Source: Flavobacterium aquidurense (GTDB lineage: Bacteria; Bacteroidota; Bacteroidia; Flavobacteriales; Flavobacteriaceae). From it: a stretch of DNA of 64,000 nt. The notes beneath the pieces were generated by a model that worked only from the letters and a program-made list of their open reading frames with translations, was not told the origin of the DNA and made no database searches. The translations under genes were made by a program, and so were the position numbers. This document shows positions 16,016 to 24,213 of this stretch, one piece after another (the first letter of the stretch is position 1; each line of letters opens with the position of its first letter). The stretch spans positions 62,001-126,000 of the forward strand of contig NZ_JRLF01000004.1 of assembly GCF_001404985.1 (NCBI RefSeq), given 5' to 3'.

Positions 16016-18871
16016 TTATTTACTCAAATACATTTTTCTTCTAGAGTACAATTCGTAGAATTGATCGTCTTTTAAGTCATCAATAAATAAGATACTTTCT
16101 CCAGTTGATTTCATTTCTGGTCCTAATGCTTTGTTTACATTATGGAATTTACTGAAAGAGAAAACCGGTTGTTTGATCGCATATCCTTTTAATTGTGGAT
16201 TAAAATCAAAGTCAGTTACTTTATTATGACCTAACATTACTTTCGTAGCATAGTTCACATAAGGTTCTCCGTAAGCTTTTGCAATAAATGGTACCGTTCT
16301 GGAAGCTCTTGGATTTGCCTCGATAATATAAACCGTATCATCTTTTATCGCAAACTGAATGTTGATTAAACCAACTGTTTTTAAAGCTCTTGCGATTTTC
16401 ATCGTGTGATCTTTAATCTGCTGCATCACAAATTCTCCTAAGTTAAAAGGCGGCAATGTAGCATTACTATCTCCAGAGTGAACTCCGCAAGGTTCGATGT
16501 GCTCCATAATTCCTATGATGTATACATTTCCGTCGGCATCACAAATCGCATCAGCTTCAGCTTCGATTGCTCCGGCTAAATAGTGATCTAAAAGTAATTT
16601 ATTTCCTGGAATCGTTTTCAATAAGTTGATAACGTGCTCTTCCAATTCTTTTTTGTTAATTACGATTTTCATTCCCTGACCTCCTAATACATAAGAAGGA
16701 CGAATCAATAATGGGAAGTCTAAAGTATCTGCAAGCGCAGAAGCTTCGTCAGCAGTTTCAGCGATTCCGAATTGTGGGAAAGGAATATGTAATTCTCTCA
16801 ATAAATCAGAGAAACGTCCTCTGTCTTCGGCTAAATCAAGTGCATCAAAACTAGTTCCGATGATTTTTACTCCGTATTTAGATAATTTTTCTGCCAGTTT
16901 CAAAGCTGTTTGCCCACCTAATTGCACAATAACACCTTCTGGTTTTTCATGCTGAATGATGTCATAAATATGCTCCCAGAAAACTGGTTCGAAGTATAAT
17001 TTATCAGCTGTATCAAAATCTGTCGAAACTGTTTCAGGATTACAGTTGATCATGATCGTTTCATAACCACATTCTTTAGCAGCCAGAACTCCGTGTACAC
17101 AAGAATAATCAAATTCAATTCCTTGTCCAATTCTGTTTGGTCCTGAACCCAGAACGATGATTTTCTTTTTATCTGTTACAACACTTTCATTATCTACATA
17201 ACGCTCACCATTTGCTTTTTCGATTTCAGCCTCAAAAGTAGAATAATAATAAGGAGTTTTTGCTTTAAACTCAGCCGCACAAGTATCAACCAGTTTAAAC
17301 ACACGGTTGATATTTTGGTCCATACGCAAAGTATGCACTTCACTTTCAAGACAATTTACCATGTGAGCAATTTGTCTGTCAGCAAAACCTTTTTGTTTCG
17401 CTTCAAGCAAAAGTTCTTTTGGAAGATTTGATACTTTGTAGTTCGAAATTTCTTTCTCTAAAGTATAAAGCTCTTCATATTGTTTTAAGAACCACATATC
17501 GATTTTTGTGATTTCATGAATACGGCTCAACGGAATTCCCATTGCGATTGCATCATAAATTACAAAAACACGGTCCCAACTAGCGAAAGTCAGTTTCTCG
17601 ATAATTTGTTCGTAGTTTTTATATCCTTTTCCGTCAGCTCCTAAACCATTTCTCTTGATTTCAAGAGATTGAGTTGCTTTGTGTAATGCTTCCTGGAAAG
17701 AACGTCCAATTCCCATTACTTCACCAACAGATTTCATTTGAAGACCCAATGTTCTGTCAGCACCTTCGAATTTATCAAAGTTCCAACGAGGTATTTTTAC
17801 AATTACATAATCCAAAGTTGGTTCAAAAAGAGCCGAAGTTGATTTTGTAATTTGATTTTGCAATTCATCAAGATTGTATCCTAAAGCTAGTTTAGAAGCA
17901 ATTTTAGCAATTGGGTAACCCGTTGCTTTTGATGCCAAAGCAGATGAACGAGACACACGAGGATTAATCTCGATCGCTACGATATCTTCTTTTTCGTCTG
18001 GTGAAACTGCGAATTGTACGTTGCAACCTCCTGCAAAATTACCAATACTACGCATCATCAGGATAGCATAGTCACGTAATTTTTGGAATGTTGTGTCTGA
18101 TAATGTCATTGCTGGTGCAACCGTAATCGAGTCTCCGGTATGAATTCCCATTGGATCCATATTTTCGATCGAACAAATGATTACAACATTATCATTTTTA
18201 TCTCTTAAAAGCTCTAACTCATATTCTTTCCATCCCATTAAAGCTTTATCAATTAAAACTTCATGAATTGGAGATGCTTCAAGTCCACGGGTTAAAAGCT
18301 CATCAAAATCTTCTTTTTTATAAACAATTGCTGCTCCTGTTCCTCCAAGTGTAAACGAAGGACGAATTACAAGCGGAAAACCAAATTCCTGAGCAATTTC
18401 TTTTCCTTCTAAGTACGAAGTAGCTGTTTTTGCAGGTGCAGTTGGTACATTAATTCTTTCTAAAAGCTGTTTAAATTGCTCTCTGTCTTCTGTAATATTA
18501 ATTGCGTTTACATCAACTCCAATTAATTTTACTCCAAAATCCTGCCAGATTCCTTTTTCTTCAGCTTCCAAACATAAATTCAAAGCTGTTTGTCCGCCCA
18601 TTGTTGGCAAAACAGCATCAATTTGTGGATGTTCTTTCAGAATTTCAATAATCGATTTTGTAGTTAATGGTTTCAAATAAACATGATCGGCCATTGTTGG
18701 GTCGGTCATAATTGTTGCTGGATTTGAGTTTATCAAGATAACTTCAATTCCTTCTTCACGAATAGAACGTGCAGATTGAGAACCTGCATAATCAAATTCG
18801 CAAGCTTGACCAATAACAATAGGACCTGACCCTATTATTAAAACTGATTTTATTGATGTGTCTTTAGGCAT
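16016..18871 (-). CDS. carB: carbamoyl-phosphate synthase large subunit
   Basis: A 951-residue synthase making carbamoyl phosphate from glutamine-derived ammonia, bicarbonate and 2 ATP, for pyrimidine and arginine synthesis. Both ATP-grasp halves are complete. The first starts SVLIIGSGPIVIGQACEFDY and the second IIVLGSGPNRIGQGIEFDY; each has its own glycine-rich loop (GGTGAAIVY, GGQGMKIVI). The protein stops shortly after the GPEMKSTGE segment, where the E. coli enzyme (1073 aa) continues with an MGS-like allosteric domain of about 130 residues. That domain is absent here, so UMP/ornithine control through it is not possible. No carA is in the window. It is monocistronic. Confidence 0.96.
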   Translation of the reverse strand: MPKDTSIKSVLIIGSGPIVIGQACEFDYAGSQSARSIREEGIEVILINSNPATIMTDPTMADHVYLKPLTTKSIIEILKEHPQIDAVLPTMGGQTALNLCLEAEEKGIWQDFGVKLIGVDVNAINITEDREQFKQLLERINVPTAPAKTATSYLEGKEIAQEFGFPLVIRPSFTLGGTGAAIVYKKEDFDELLTRGLEASPIHEVLIDKALMGWKEYELELLRDKNDNVVIICSIENMDPMGIHTGDSITVAPAMTLSDTTFQKLRDYAILMMRSIGNFAGGCNVQFAVSPDEKEDIVAIEINPRVSRSSALASKATGYPIAKIASKLALGYNLDELQNQITKSTSALFEPTLDYVIVKIPRWNFDKFEGADRTLGLQMKSVGEVMGIGRSFQEALHKATQSLEIKRNGLGADGKGYKNYEQIIEKLTFASWDRVFVIYDAIAMGIPLSRIHEITKIDMWFLKQYEELYTLEKEISNYKVSNLPKELLLEAKQKGFADRQIAHMVNCLESEVHTLRMDQNINRVFKLVDTCAAEFKAKTPYYYSTFEAEIEKANGERYVDNESVVTDKKKIIVLGSGPNRIGQGIEFDYSCVHGVLAAKECGYETIMINCNPETVSTDFDTADKLYFEPVFWEHIYDIIQHEKPEGVIVQLGGQTALKLAEKLSKYGVKIIGTSFDALDLAEDRGRFSDLLRELHIPFPQFGIAETADEASALADTLDFPLLIRPSYVLGGQGMKIVINKKELEEHVINLLKTIPGNKLLLDHYLAGAIEAEADAICDADGNVYIIGIMEHIEPCGVHSGDSNATLPPFNLGEFVMQQIKDHTMKIARALKTVGLINIQFAIKDDTVYIIEANPRASRTVPFIAKAYGEPYVNYATKVMLGHNKVTDFDFNPQLKGYAIKQPVFSFSKFHNVNKALGPEMKSTGESILFIDDLKDDQFYELYSRRKMYLSK

Positions 18872-18966
18872 TTTGTGTGTATTGTGTAGTTATTATAATA
18901 TGCATTCAAAAACATTCACAGTGCTTTAGAAACTAGAATGTTACAAATTTTTTACCGACAAGGTAT

Positions 18967-19000
18967 AAAAAAAGGCGATACTAAAAAAGTAATCGCCTTA
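18967..19000 (-). terminator. terminator of rpmH
   Basis: Read on the minus strand, AAGGCGATTAC and GTATCGCCTT pair around an A/T loop and are followed by seven T residues. It lies 19 bases after the rpmH stop and ahead of carB, which therefore needs its own promoter. Confidence 0.8.
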
Positions 19001-19018
19001 TGTATGTTTATACAAACA

Positions 19019-19180
19019 TTATTTTTTGTGTCTAGGCTCGCTAGAAACAGTTAATTTATGTCTTCCTTTTGCTCTTCTACGCGCTAGAACTTTTCTTCCA
19101 TTCGCAGAAGCCATTCTGTCCATAAATCCGTGCTTATTTCTTCTTTTTCTTTTCGATGGTTGAAATGTTCTTTTGCTCAT
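19019..19180 (-). CDS. rpmH: 50S ribosomal protein L34
   Basis: A 53-codon gene. The minus strand reads [19 protein letters not shown], then [20 protein letters not shown] and [10 protein letters not shown] ending HKK. This is the highly conserved basic L34 sequence, with the invariant KRTFQPS and [14 protein letters not shown] stretches. L34 is part of the large ribosomal subunit. It has a strong promoter at 19253-19282 and a terminator directly after it. The usual neighbours rnpA and dnaA are not here. Confidence 0.97.
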
Positions 19181-19252
19181 TGCTTTGTATCTTTAAAATG
19201 GTATCTAATATCTCTTTTCCGTTTTTGAATATCGTTACTCTAAAACCGAGTG

Positions 19253-19282
19253 CAAATATACAAAGACTTTTTTTTCTCGCAA
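19253..19282 (-). promoter_or_regulatory. promoter of rpmH
   Basis: On the minus strand, TTG (complement of 19280-19282) and TATATTTG (complement of 19253-19260) are separated by 19 bases, an ideal flavobacterial promoter. It predicts a leader of about 65 bases. Confidence 0.8.
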
Positions 19283-19316
19283 GTAGTTTTATAAAAATAT
19301 TTTTAATTCATTTTAC

Positions 19317-19324
19317 TATCTTTG
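19317..19324 (+). promoter_or_regulatory. candidate -7 box (TATCTTTG)
   Basis: TATCTTTG matches the -7 consensus and ends 22 bases before the ATG of the TPR protein. The -33 TTG is not evident. It is divergent from the rpmH promoter. Confidence 0.5.
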
Positions 19325-19346
19325 CAATTACAAATATACATCTATT

Positions 19347-19862
19347 ATGTTTCACAAAAATATTAAACTTATTTTGGCCGGACTTCTTGTAGTTGCAGGC
19401 ATTTACCAATTTACAGAGAGTAATATCGGGAATGGAATTTTCCTTATTTTACTAACTGCAATTCCAATTTTTCTTTACTTTAAAAATGAATTTATCCTTT
19501 TAGCCTTCCTTAAATTAAGAAAACAAGACTTCGAAGGTGCTAAAAAATGGCTGGCATACATCAAAAACCCGGAAGCAGCTTTAGTAAGAAAACAACAAGG
19601 ATACTTTAATTATCTTCACGGAATCATGTTATCTCAAACCAATATCAATCAGGCAGAGAAACATTTCAAGAAAGCTATCGAACTTGGACTATCAATGGAT
19701 ATGGATTTGGCCGTAGCAAAATTAAACCTTGCCGGAGTAGCCATGTCACGCCGCAGAAAACTTGAAGCTACAAATTTATTGAATGAAGCTAAGAAATTAG
19801 ACAAACAAGGAATGTTGAAAGAGCAAATCACAATGATGAAAGAACAAATGAAGAAAATCTAA
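19347..19862 (+). CDS. membrane-anchored TPR-like protein
   Basis: A 171-residue protein. Two hydrophobic helices occupy about residues 7-50 (LILAGLLVVAGIYQF and GIFLILLTAIPIFLYF). The rest is helical: QQGYFNYLHGIMLSQTNINQAEKHFKKAIELG matches a tetratricopeptide unit, and AVAKLNLAGVAMSRRRKLEATNLLNEA matches a second. TPR units mediate protein-protein contacts. No enzymatic motif is visible and its partner is unknown. It is a single-gene unit with its own promoter box and a very strong terminator. Confidence 0.75.
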   Translation: MFHKNIKLILAGLLVVAGIYQFTESNIGNGIFLILLTAIPIFLYFKNEFILLAFLKLRKQDFEGAKKWLAYIKNPEAALVRKQQGYFNYLHGIMLSQTNINQAEKHFKKAIELGLSMDMDLAVAKLNLAGVAMSRRRKLEATNLLNEAKKLDKQGMLKEQITMMKEQMKKI

Positions 19863-19885
19863 ATTTCTTTAAATTATAATATATT

Positions 19886-19920
19886 AAAATCCCATTCGCC
19901 GCGGCGAATGGGATTTTTTT
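19886..19920 (+). terminator. strong rho-independent terminator
   Basis: ATCCCATTCGC and GCGAATGGGAT pair perfectly around CGCG, followed by more than seven T residues. It follows the TPR gene by 24 bases. Confidence 0.92.
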
Positions 19921-20120
19921 TGTCAGGCTGAGCGAAGTCGAGGCTTTTTTACGCAATCTTGTCATCCTGAGGAACGAAGGATCTCTGTTAGTAGCTCGAC
20001 ATGCTAAATAATCGTTGTGTTAGTTTCTTGCGGAGATCCTTCGTTCCTCAGGATGACAAGATTGTGCAAAACCACTTTGTGTTAGTTTCTTGCTCTGTCA
20101 GGATGGCAAGATTGCCTAGT
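19921..20120. repeat. REP-like inverted repeat with perfect 31-bp arms
   Basis: The arms 19955-19985 and 20033-20063 are perfect reverse complements. They contain CATCCTGAGGAACGAAGGAT and its complement, with a 47-base spacer. Upstream is TGTCAGGCTGAGCGAAGTCG. Downstream, GTGTTAGTTTCTTG from the spacer is repeated at about 20.08 kb, ahead of a degenerate piece of the arm (GTCAGGATGGCAAGATTGC). The DNA is clearly more GC-rich than its surroundings. It lies between convergent genes and encodes nothing. The arm words resemble repeats common in Bacteroidota genomes. Confidence 0.85.
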
Positions 20121-20148
20121 GTAGTTCTATTTAAAAACAAATCAACAT

Positions 20149-20808
20149 TTAATCCTCCAATATAATCGAAGGTAAATTCTCGTTCAGCCATTTATATTTA
20201 TTAAGGATCATAATATGAGTTCCTCCTTTTACCACAATACAACTGTTGATATACTTAATAGGAAAAACATCATCCTGATCGCCATGAATATGAACCACCT
20301 TTGGATCAATTTCATTTCTATTCCATAAAATAACCGATTCTACTGCCCATTGTAAATATTTAAGGTCGCGAACTGCTAAAAACTTCTCATATAATTTAAT
20401 TCGCTTATTGATTTTTTCTCCAAAGGAATACTTTGCAAGATTTTCAATATTCAAAATCAACTTCATCGGAATGAGTTTGTAGGCTTTTGTAGTTTTACCT
20501 ATTTTCATTCTTCTCGGGAATTCGGCATTACTTCTTACACTCGAAATAATTATTACTTTTCGCGCTTCAATATGTTTTGCTATTTCCTGAACCAGGATTC
20601 CTCCAAAAGAAACACCTATTAAAACCGGATTCTCATGTTTGATATTTTTTGAAATTCTAAGGGCATAATCCGTCAACGCTTCTTTTGGCTGAGGAATCTC
20701 CCATTCCAGCAAAAAAACCTCAAAAACAGATTCATCTAATTTGATTCTTTCAAAAATAGCCGGACTTGCCGCCAGGCCAGGCATAAAATATACAGGAATT
20801 TTACTCAT
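20149..20808 (-). CDS. alpha/beta hydrolase
   Basis: A 219-residue cytoplasmic alpha/beta-hydrolase without a signal peptide. The nucleophile elbow GVSFGG places the catalytic Ser at about residue 67. HGDQDDVFP near 178 supplies the acid, and GGTHIMI near 199 supplies the His. The N-terminal MPGLAAS could form the oxyanion hole. The cap between the elbow and the acid is short and basic. The substrate is unknown: esterase, lipase or thioesterase-like activities are all possible. It is a single gene with repeats downstream and no operon partner. Confidence 0.8.
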   Translation of the reverse strand: MSKIPVYFMPGLAASPAIFERIKLDESVFEVFLLEWEIPQPKEALTDYALRISKNIKHENPVLIGVSFGGILVQEIAKHIEARKVIIISSVRSNAEFPRRMKIGKTTKAYKLIPMKLILNIENLAKYSFGEKINKRIKLYEKFLAVRDLKYLQWAVESVILWNRNEIDPKVVHIHGDQDDVFPIKYINSCIVVKGGTHIMILNKYKWLNENLPSIILED

Positions 20809-20991
20809 TTGTTTGAAAAGTGATTATGGTTACAGCGCTTAATTTTAAGCTAAAAATACTTTTTTTAGCTATATGCACTGCAAATCTTACACCATAATTA
20901 TTTTTTAAACCAAATAAAATTACAAAACTACAGCGCTATGGGGACTAATTAAGATCTTTTAAAAATAATTTTATATTGAAAATCAAATGAT

Positions 20992-20999
20992 TACCTTTG
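20992..20999 (+). promoter_or_regulatory. candidate -7 box (TACCTTTG)
   Basis: TACCTTTG matches TAnnTTTG about 97 bases before the GNAT-like gene. No correctly spaced TTG is seen. Confidence 0.4.
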
Positions 21000-21095
21000 T
21001 ATTCCAAATCAACTACATTTTGACATCTTCTAAAAGATTTTGTTTGAATATTTTTTCGTTCTTTTTTCTATTATTATTTTAACCTACATTAAAAC

Positions 21096-21407
21096 ATGAC
21101 TAATATGGAACCTATTGAAACTATGGCAATCAAAGACAACACTTTTGCAAGACAATTTGAAACCATAGTACCTGAAGGACTACTATCTGTAGAGTATTCT
21201 TTTCAGGAAAAGAAAATTTTCTTAACCAAAATAAACACTCCTGAAGGTTTTGAGAATCAAGCATTAATTGATGCCTTACTTAAAAACATTATGGAAATCA
21301 TCGTTGAAAAGAAATTTAGGCTGATGCCCATTCACCCGAAGATTGTTTTATTTATCAAAAAAAATCCAAAGTATAAAGAGTTACTTCCTCCGGGAATCCG
21401 AATTTAA
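21096..21407 (+). CDS. small GNAT-like acetyltransferase (YjdJ/GNAT_2 type)
   Basis: A 103-residue protein with the compact GNAT_acetyltr_2 layout. It has strands QFETIVPEGLLSVEYSFQ and KIFLTKINTPEGF, a helix ALIDALLKNIMEIIVEKKF, then RLMPIHPKIVLFIKKNPKYKELL. The last segment resembles the conserved C-P-x-V-x-x-F-I-x-x-H-P-E-Y end of that family, but Cys is replaced by His here. Substrates of this family are unknown. The stop overlaps the stop of the convergent transporter gene by 4 bases. Confidence 0.72.
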   Translation: MTNMEPIETMAIKDNTFARQFETIVPEGLLSVEYSFQEKKIFLTKINTPEGFENQALIDALLKNIMEIIVEKKFRLMPIHPKIVLFIKKNPKYKELLPPGIRI

Positions 21408-22834
21408 AAATACCCAATAAGTCTTAGCCATAACCCACCGATAACCATGTAAATAAGTAACATTGTTAATCCGGTGACTAAACCTTTGACCCACCAGTTT
21501 TTTAAATCTACGTAGCCGCTCCCAAAGAAAACAGGTGCCGGCCCGTGACCATAATGCGTTAATGTTCCGTAAAGTGATCCCACAAAACCAAGCATAAAAG
21601 CTAATAACAATCCCGGAATCCCAAGCGATACACCTACACCAAGTAAAGCCGCATACATTGCAGCAACGTGTGCTGTTGCACTTGCAAAAAGGTAATGGCT
21701 AAAAAAGTACACTAATATAATAATAGGAAAAGCCATTTGCCAGCTTAATCCGCCAATCTCAGCTTTTACCAAGTTACTAAACCAACCTATAAATCCTAAT
21801 TCGTTAAGCGAACTTGCCATCATTACCAAAACCGAAAACCAAACAATTGTATCCCAGGCACCTTTTTCGGCTTTTACGTCTTCCCAGGTTAAAACAGATG
21901 TAAGCAATAAAATCACCAAACCAATAAATGCAGTTGTTGTAGCATCAATAGAGAATAAATCTCCTGTCATCCAGAGAAATAACAAAATAAAAAAAGTAAA
22001 CAACATCATCCATTCGTTGCGGGAGATTGCGCCCATTTCTTTTAGTTTTTGAGCCGCAATTTGCGGAGCATCTCCCGTTTTTTTAAGTTCTGGCGGATAA
22101 ATTTTATACAATACAAAGGGAATCACAAAAAAAGCCACCAAACCGGGAACTATTGCTGCAGTTGCCCAAGAAATCCAATTAATTTTAATCCCCAGGTTAA
22201 GTGCAAATTTCTGACACATTGGGTTACTTGCTGTTCCGGTCAGGAACATAGACGAAGCAATCAGGTTTGCATTATAGCTGCTCAAAGTAAGATATGCACC
22301 TAATTTTCTATGTGTTTCGGGCTGATCCGGCATTGAACCAAAACTCATTGACATCGATTTCATAATAGGATAAATAATCCCTCCTCCTCTTGCAGTATTA
22401 CTTGGTACTGCCGGAGCCAGAACTAAATCTGCGAGACCTAAACCATAAGCGAGGCCAAGCGAACTTTTTCCGAATATCCTAATAAACAAAAAAGCAATCC
22501 TGTTTCCTAAACCGGTTTTGATAAAACCTCTGGCAATAAAAAACGAAATTCCGATAAGCCAGATTACCTTATCACCAAAACCTCTTAATGCCAGTGTAAT
22601 CGACTTGCCTGCTTCACCGGGAGCCAAAACCTGAGAAAACGCAGTCATAGCAATAGCAATCATACACATAGTACCCATAGGCGCAGCCTTTAGAATAATT
22701 CCTAAAATAGTAGCTACAAAAATGGCGAATAGATGCCATGCTTCAATCACAACTCCATCAGGAGCAGGAATAAACCAAATTGCAATTCCAATTGCAAGTG
22801 TTATAAGCGATTGAGGAATTTTTACTTCTTTCAT
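21404..22834 (-). CDS. DASS-family (SLC13) dicarboxylate/anion:sodium symporter
   Basis: A 476-residue transporter with 11-12 predicted membrane helices. It has DASS-family features: PSNTARGGGIIYPIMKSMS in the first half, TGTASNPMCQKFALNLGI as the second SNT-type substrate/sodium loop, and FASATAHVAAMYAALLGVG in the second repeat. Members move di- and tricarboxylates such as malate, 2-oxoglutarate or citrate. It overlaps the convergent gene by 4 bases. It is the second gene after an outer-membrane porin (21-base gap), so the pair may carry the same anion across both membranes. Confidence 0.88.
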   Translation of the reverse strand: MKEVKIPQSLITLAIGIAIWFIPAPDGVVIEAWHLFAIFVATILGIILKAAPMGTMCMIAIAMTAFSQVLAPGEAGKSITLALRGFGDKVIWLIGISFFIARGFIKTGLGNRIAFLFIRIFGKSSLGLAYGLGLADLVLAPAVPSNTARGGGIIYPIMKSMSMSFGSMPDQPETHRKLGAYLTLSSYNANLIASSMFLTGTASNPMCQKFALNLGIKINWISWATAAIVPGLVAFFVIPFVLYKIYPPELKKTGDAPQIAAQKLKEMGAISRNEWMMLFTFFILLFLWMTGDLFSIDATTTAFIGLVILLLTSVLTWEDVKAEKGAWDTIVWFSVLVMMASSLNELGFIGWFSNLVKAEIGGLSWQMAFPIIILVYFFSHYLFASATAHVAAMYAALLGVGVSLGIPGLLLAFMLGFVGSLYGTLTHYGHGPAPVFFGSGYVDLKNWWVKGLVTGLTMLLIYMVIGGLWLRLIGYF

Positions 22835-22855
22835 AAAACAAGAATTAAAATTAAA

Positions 22856-24004
22856 TTAAAGTCTGAGCTGCAACTGAATCAGAAATAAATCATCATCATA
22901 AAAAGAGGTGTCAGGAATGTTTTTATCGTATCGGTCTATTTCAAATCCCATTTCTATACGGCCTAAATATGCTTTACCAAATTCAAGGCTTATCATAGGT
23001 GTATAGGTTTTTCGCACATTCGAATTCACTTTATAATTATTATCAAATGATTCAAATCTACATGATAATTCCAGTGAAGTCAATTTTTTATAATCCACAA
23101 CATACCTTAAATTAGGCAAAAAATAAACACCACGCATTTGATAATCATCAACATTAGGAGTTCTTGCATCAGCGGGTAAAGAAAAATAAAGATTATGATT
23201 TGTACCTTGTTTATATTCTATCTGCAAATCAAAAGTAAACCTGTCAGTAAGTTTAAAATCACTGGTAATATCAGCTCCCAAAGCAAACACTTTTTGATCT
23301 GATCTTTTTCCGATACCACCATTTAATCCTAAATTTATTTTATGCTGTTTTGACAATTCAAAAACCCATCTTGTCGAATATTGTTTTCCATTGTCATTAT
23401 CCATTTCCTGATTTTTCCCGTTTCCGTTCAAAACAGAAACGGCATAACTCACCGGAATTTTACCAATATCAAAAACTCCGGAAGCAGAAGCTCCAATTTG
23501 AAAACTTGTCCAGCCATTTTTTCCGAATTCATAATATTGATTCGAAAAATCAAATGATTTAATTATATCCACAGGAACTAATTCCTCTATACCAAACGCA
23601 GGTCGAAACTGACCACCAGTTAAAGCTATATATTTATTGAAAGTATATTTTCCGTAAGCATTTTCAAGAACTTTACCTTTAGGATCTGATTTAAAATCAG
23701 CAAGGTTTACCAAAATAACCACTTCTGTGGCTTCACCTAATTTAGTAGTAAGACCTACACGCATTCTTTTGATATCAAATGAGCTTTGAGTCACGTCACC
23801 TGTAGAATGATGAACTCCCAAAACATCAACATTATCACCAAAACTTTCTAAATATCTAGCCTGTAAAAGTCCTCTAAACTGAAATTGAGGATACTTAACG
23901 CTACTTTCAGAATCGGTTGTCTTTTGATTTTCATTTTGAGCATGAACCAAAAGCGGCATGAATACAAAGACAAAAATAATTTTCATTAGGAAAGACCGAT
24001 TCAT
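22856..24004 (-). CDS. OprO/OprP-like outer-membrane porin
   Basis: A 382-residue outer-membrane barrel. The signal peptide is MKIIFVFVFMPLLVHAQ, so translation may begin at Met7 (23986) rather than 24004. The mature protein has many alternating strands and the OprO/P features FRGLLQARYL, FDIKRMRVGLTTKLG, GGQFRPAFGIEELVP and a C-terminal LIQLQLRL. Such porins pass phosphate or other anions. It is the first gene of the transcript ending in the DASS symporter, which points to organic or inorganic anion uptake. No housekeeping promoter was confirmed upstream. Confidence 0.82.
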   Translation of the reverse strand: MNRSFLMKIIFVFVFMPLLVHAQNENQKTTDSESSVKYPQFQFRGLLQARYLESFGDNVDVLGVHHSTGDVTQSSFDIKRMRVGLTTKLGEATEVVILVNLADFKSDPKGKVLENAYGKYTFNKYIALTGGQFRPAFGIEELVPVDIIKSFDFSNQYYEFGKNGWTSFQIGASASGVFDIGKIPVSYAVSVLNGNGKNQEMDNDNGKQYSTRWVFELSKQHKINLGLNGGIGKRSDQKVFALGADITSDFKLTDRFTFDLQIEYKQGTNHNLYFSLPADARTPNVDDYQMRGVYFLPNLRYVVDYKKLTSLELSCRFESFDNNYKVNSNVRKTYTPMISLEFGKAYLGRIEMGFEIDRYDKNIPDTSFYDDDLFLIQLQLRL

Positions 24005-24160
24005 ACATACCAGAAATAAAAATGAGACCTTAGCGCATTGTTTTATTTAAGCAACCTTAAAACAGATACACTCCTACAAAATATCTTACCAAATTAAGGA
24101 AAATTTAAATATATTGTAAAAAAAATCTGCATTAAAATTTCATTGTGAATATTCATAAAA

Positions 24161-24193
24161 TAAAAAAAGGTATAAGAACGAACTTATACCTTT
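24161..24193 (-). terminator. terminator of the ABC-F gene
   Basis: Read on the minus strand, AAAGGTATAAG and CTTATACCTTT pair around TTCGTT and are followed by seven T residues. It lies 21 bases after the ABC-F stop. Confidence 0.82.
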
Positions 24194-24213
24194 ATATTTT
24201 TAAAATAGAAAAA

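Noticed and set aside
19156..19392. A 78-codon plus-strand frame covering the rpmH start and promoter
   Set aside because: It overlaps the rpmH start antisense and contains the rpmH promoter and the promoter box of the TPR gene; the hydrophobic translation reflects AT-rich DNA.
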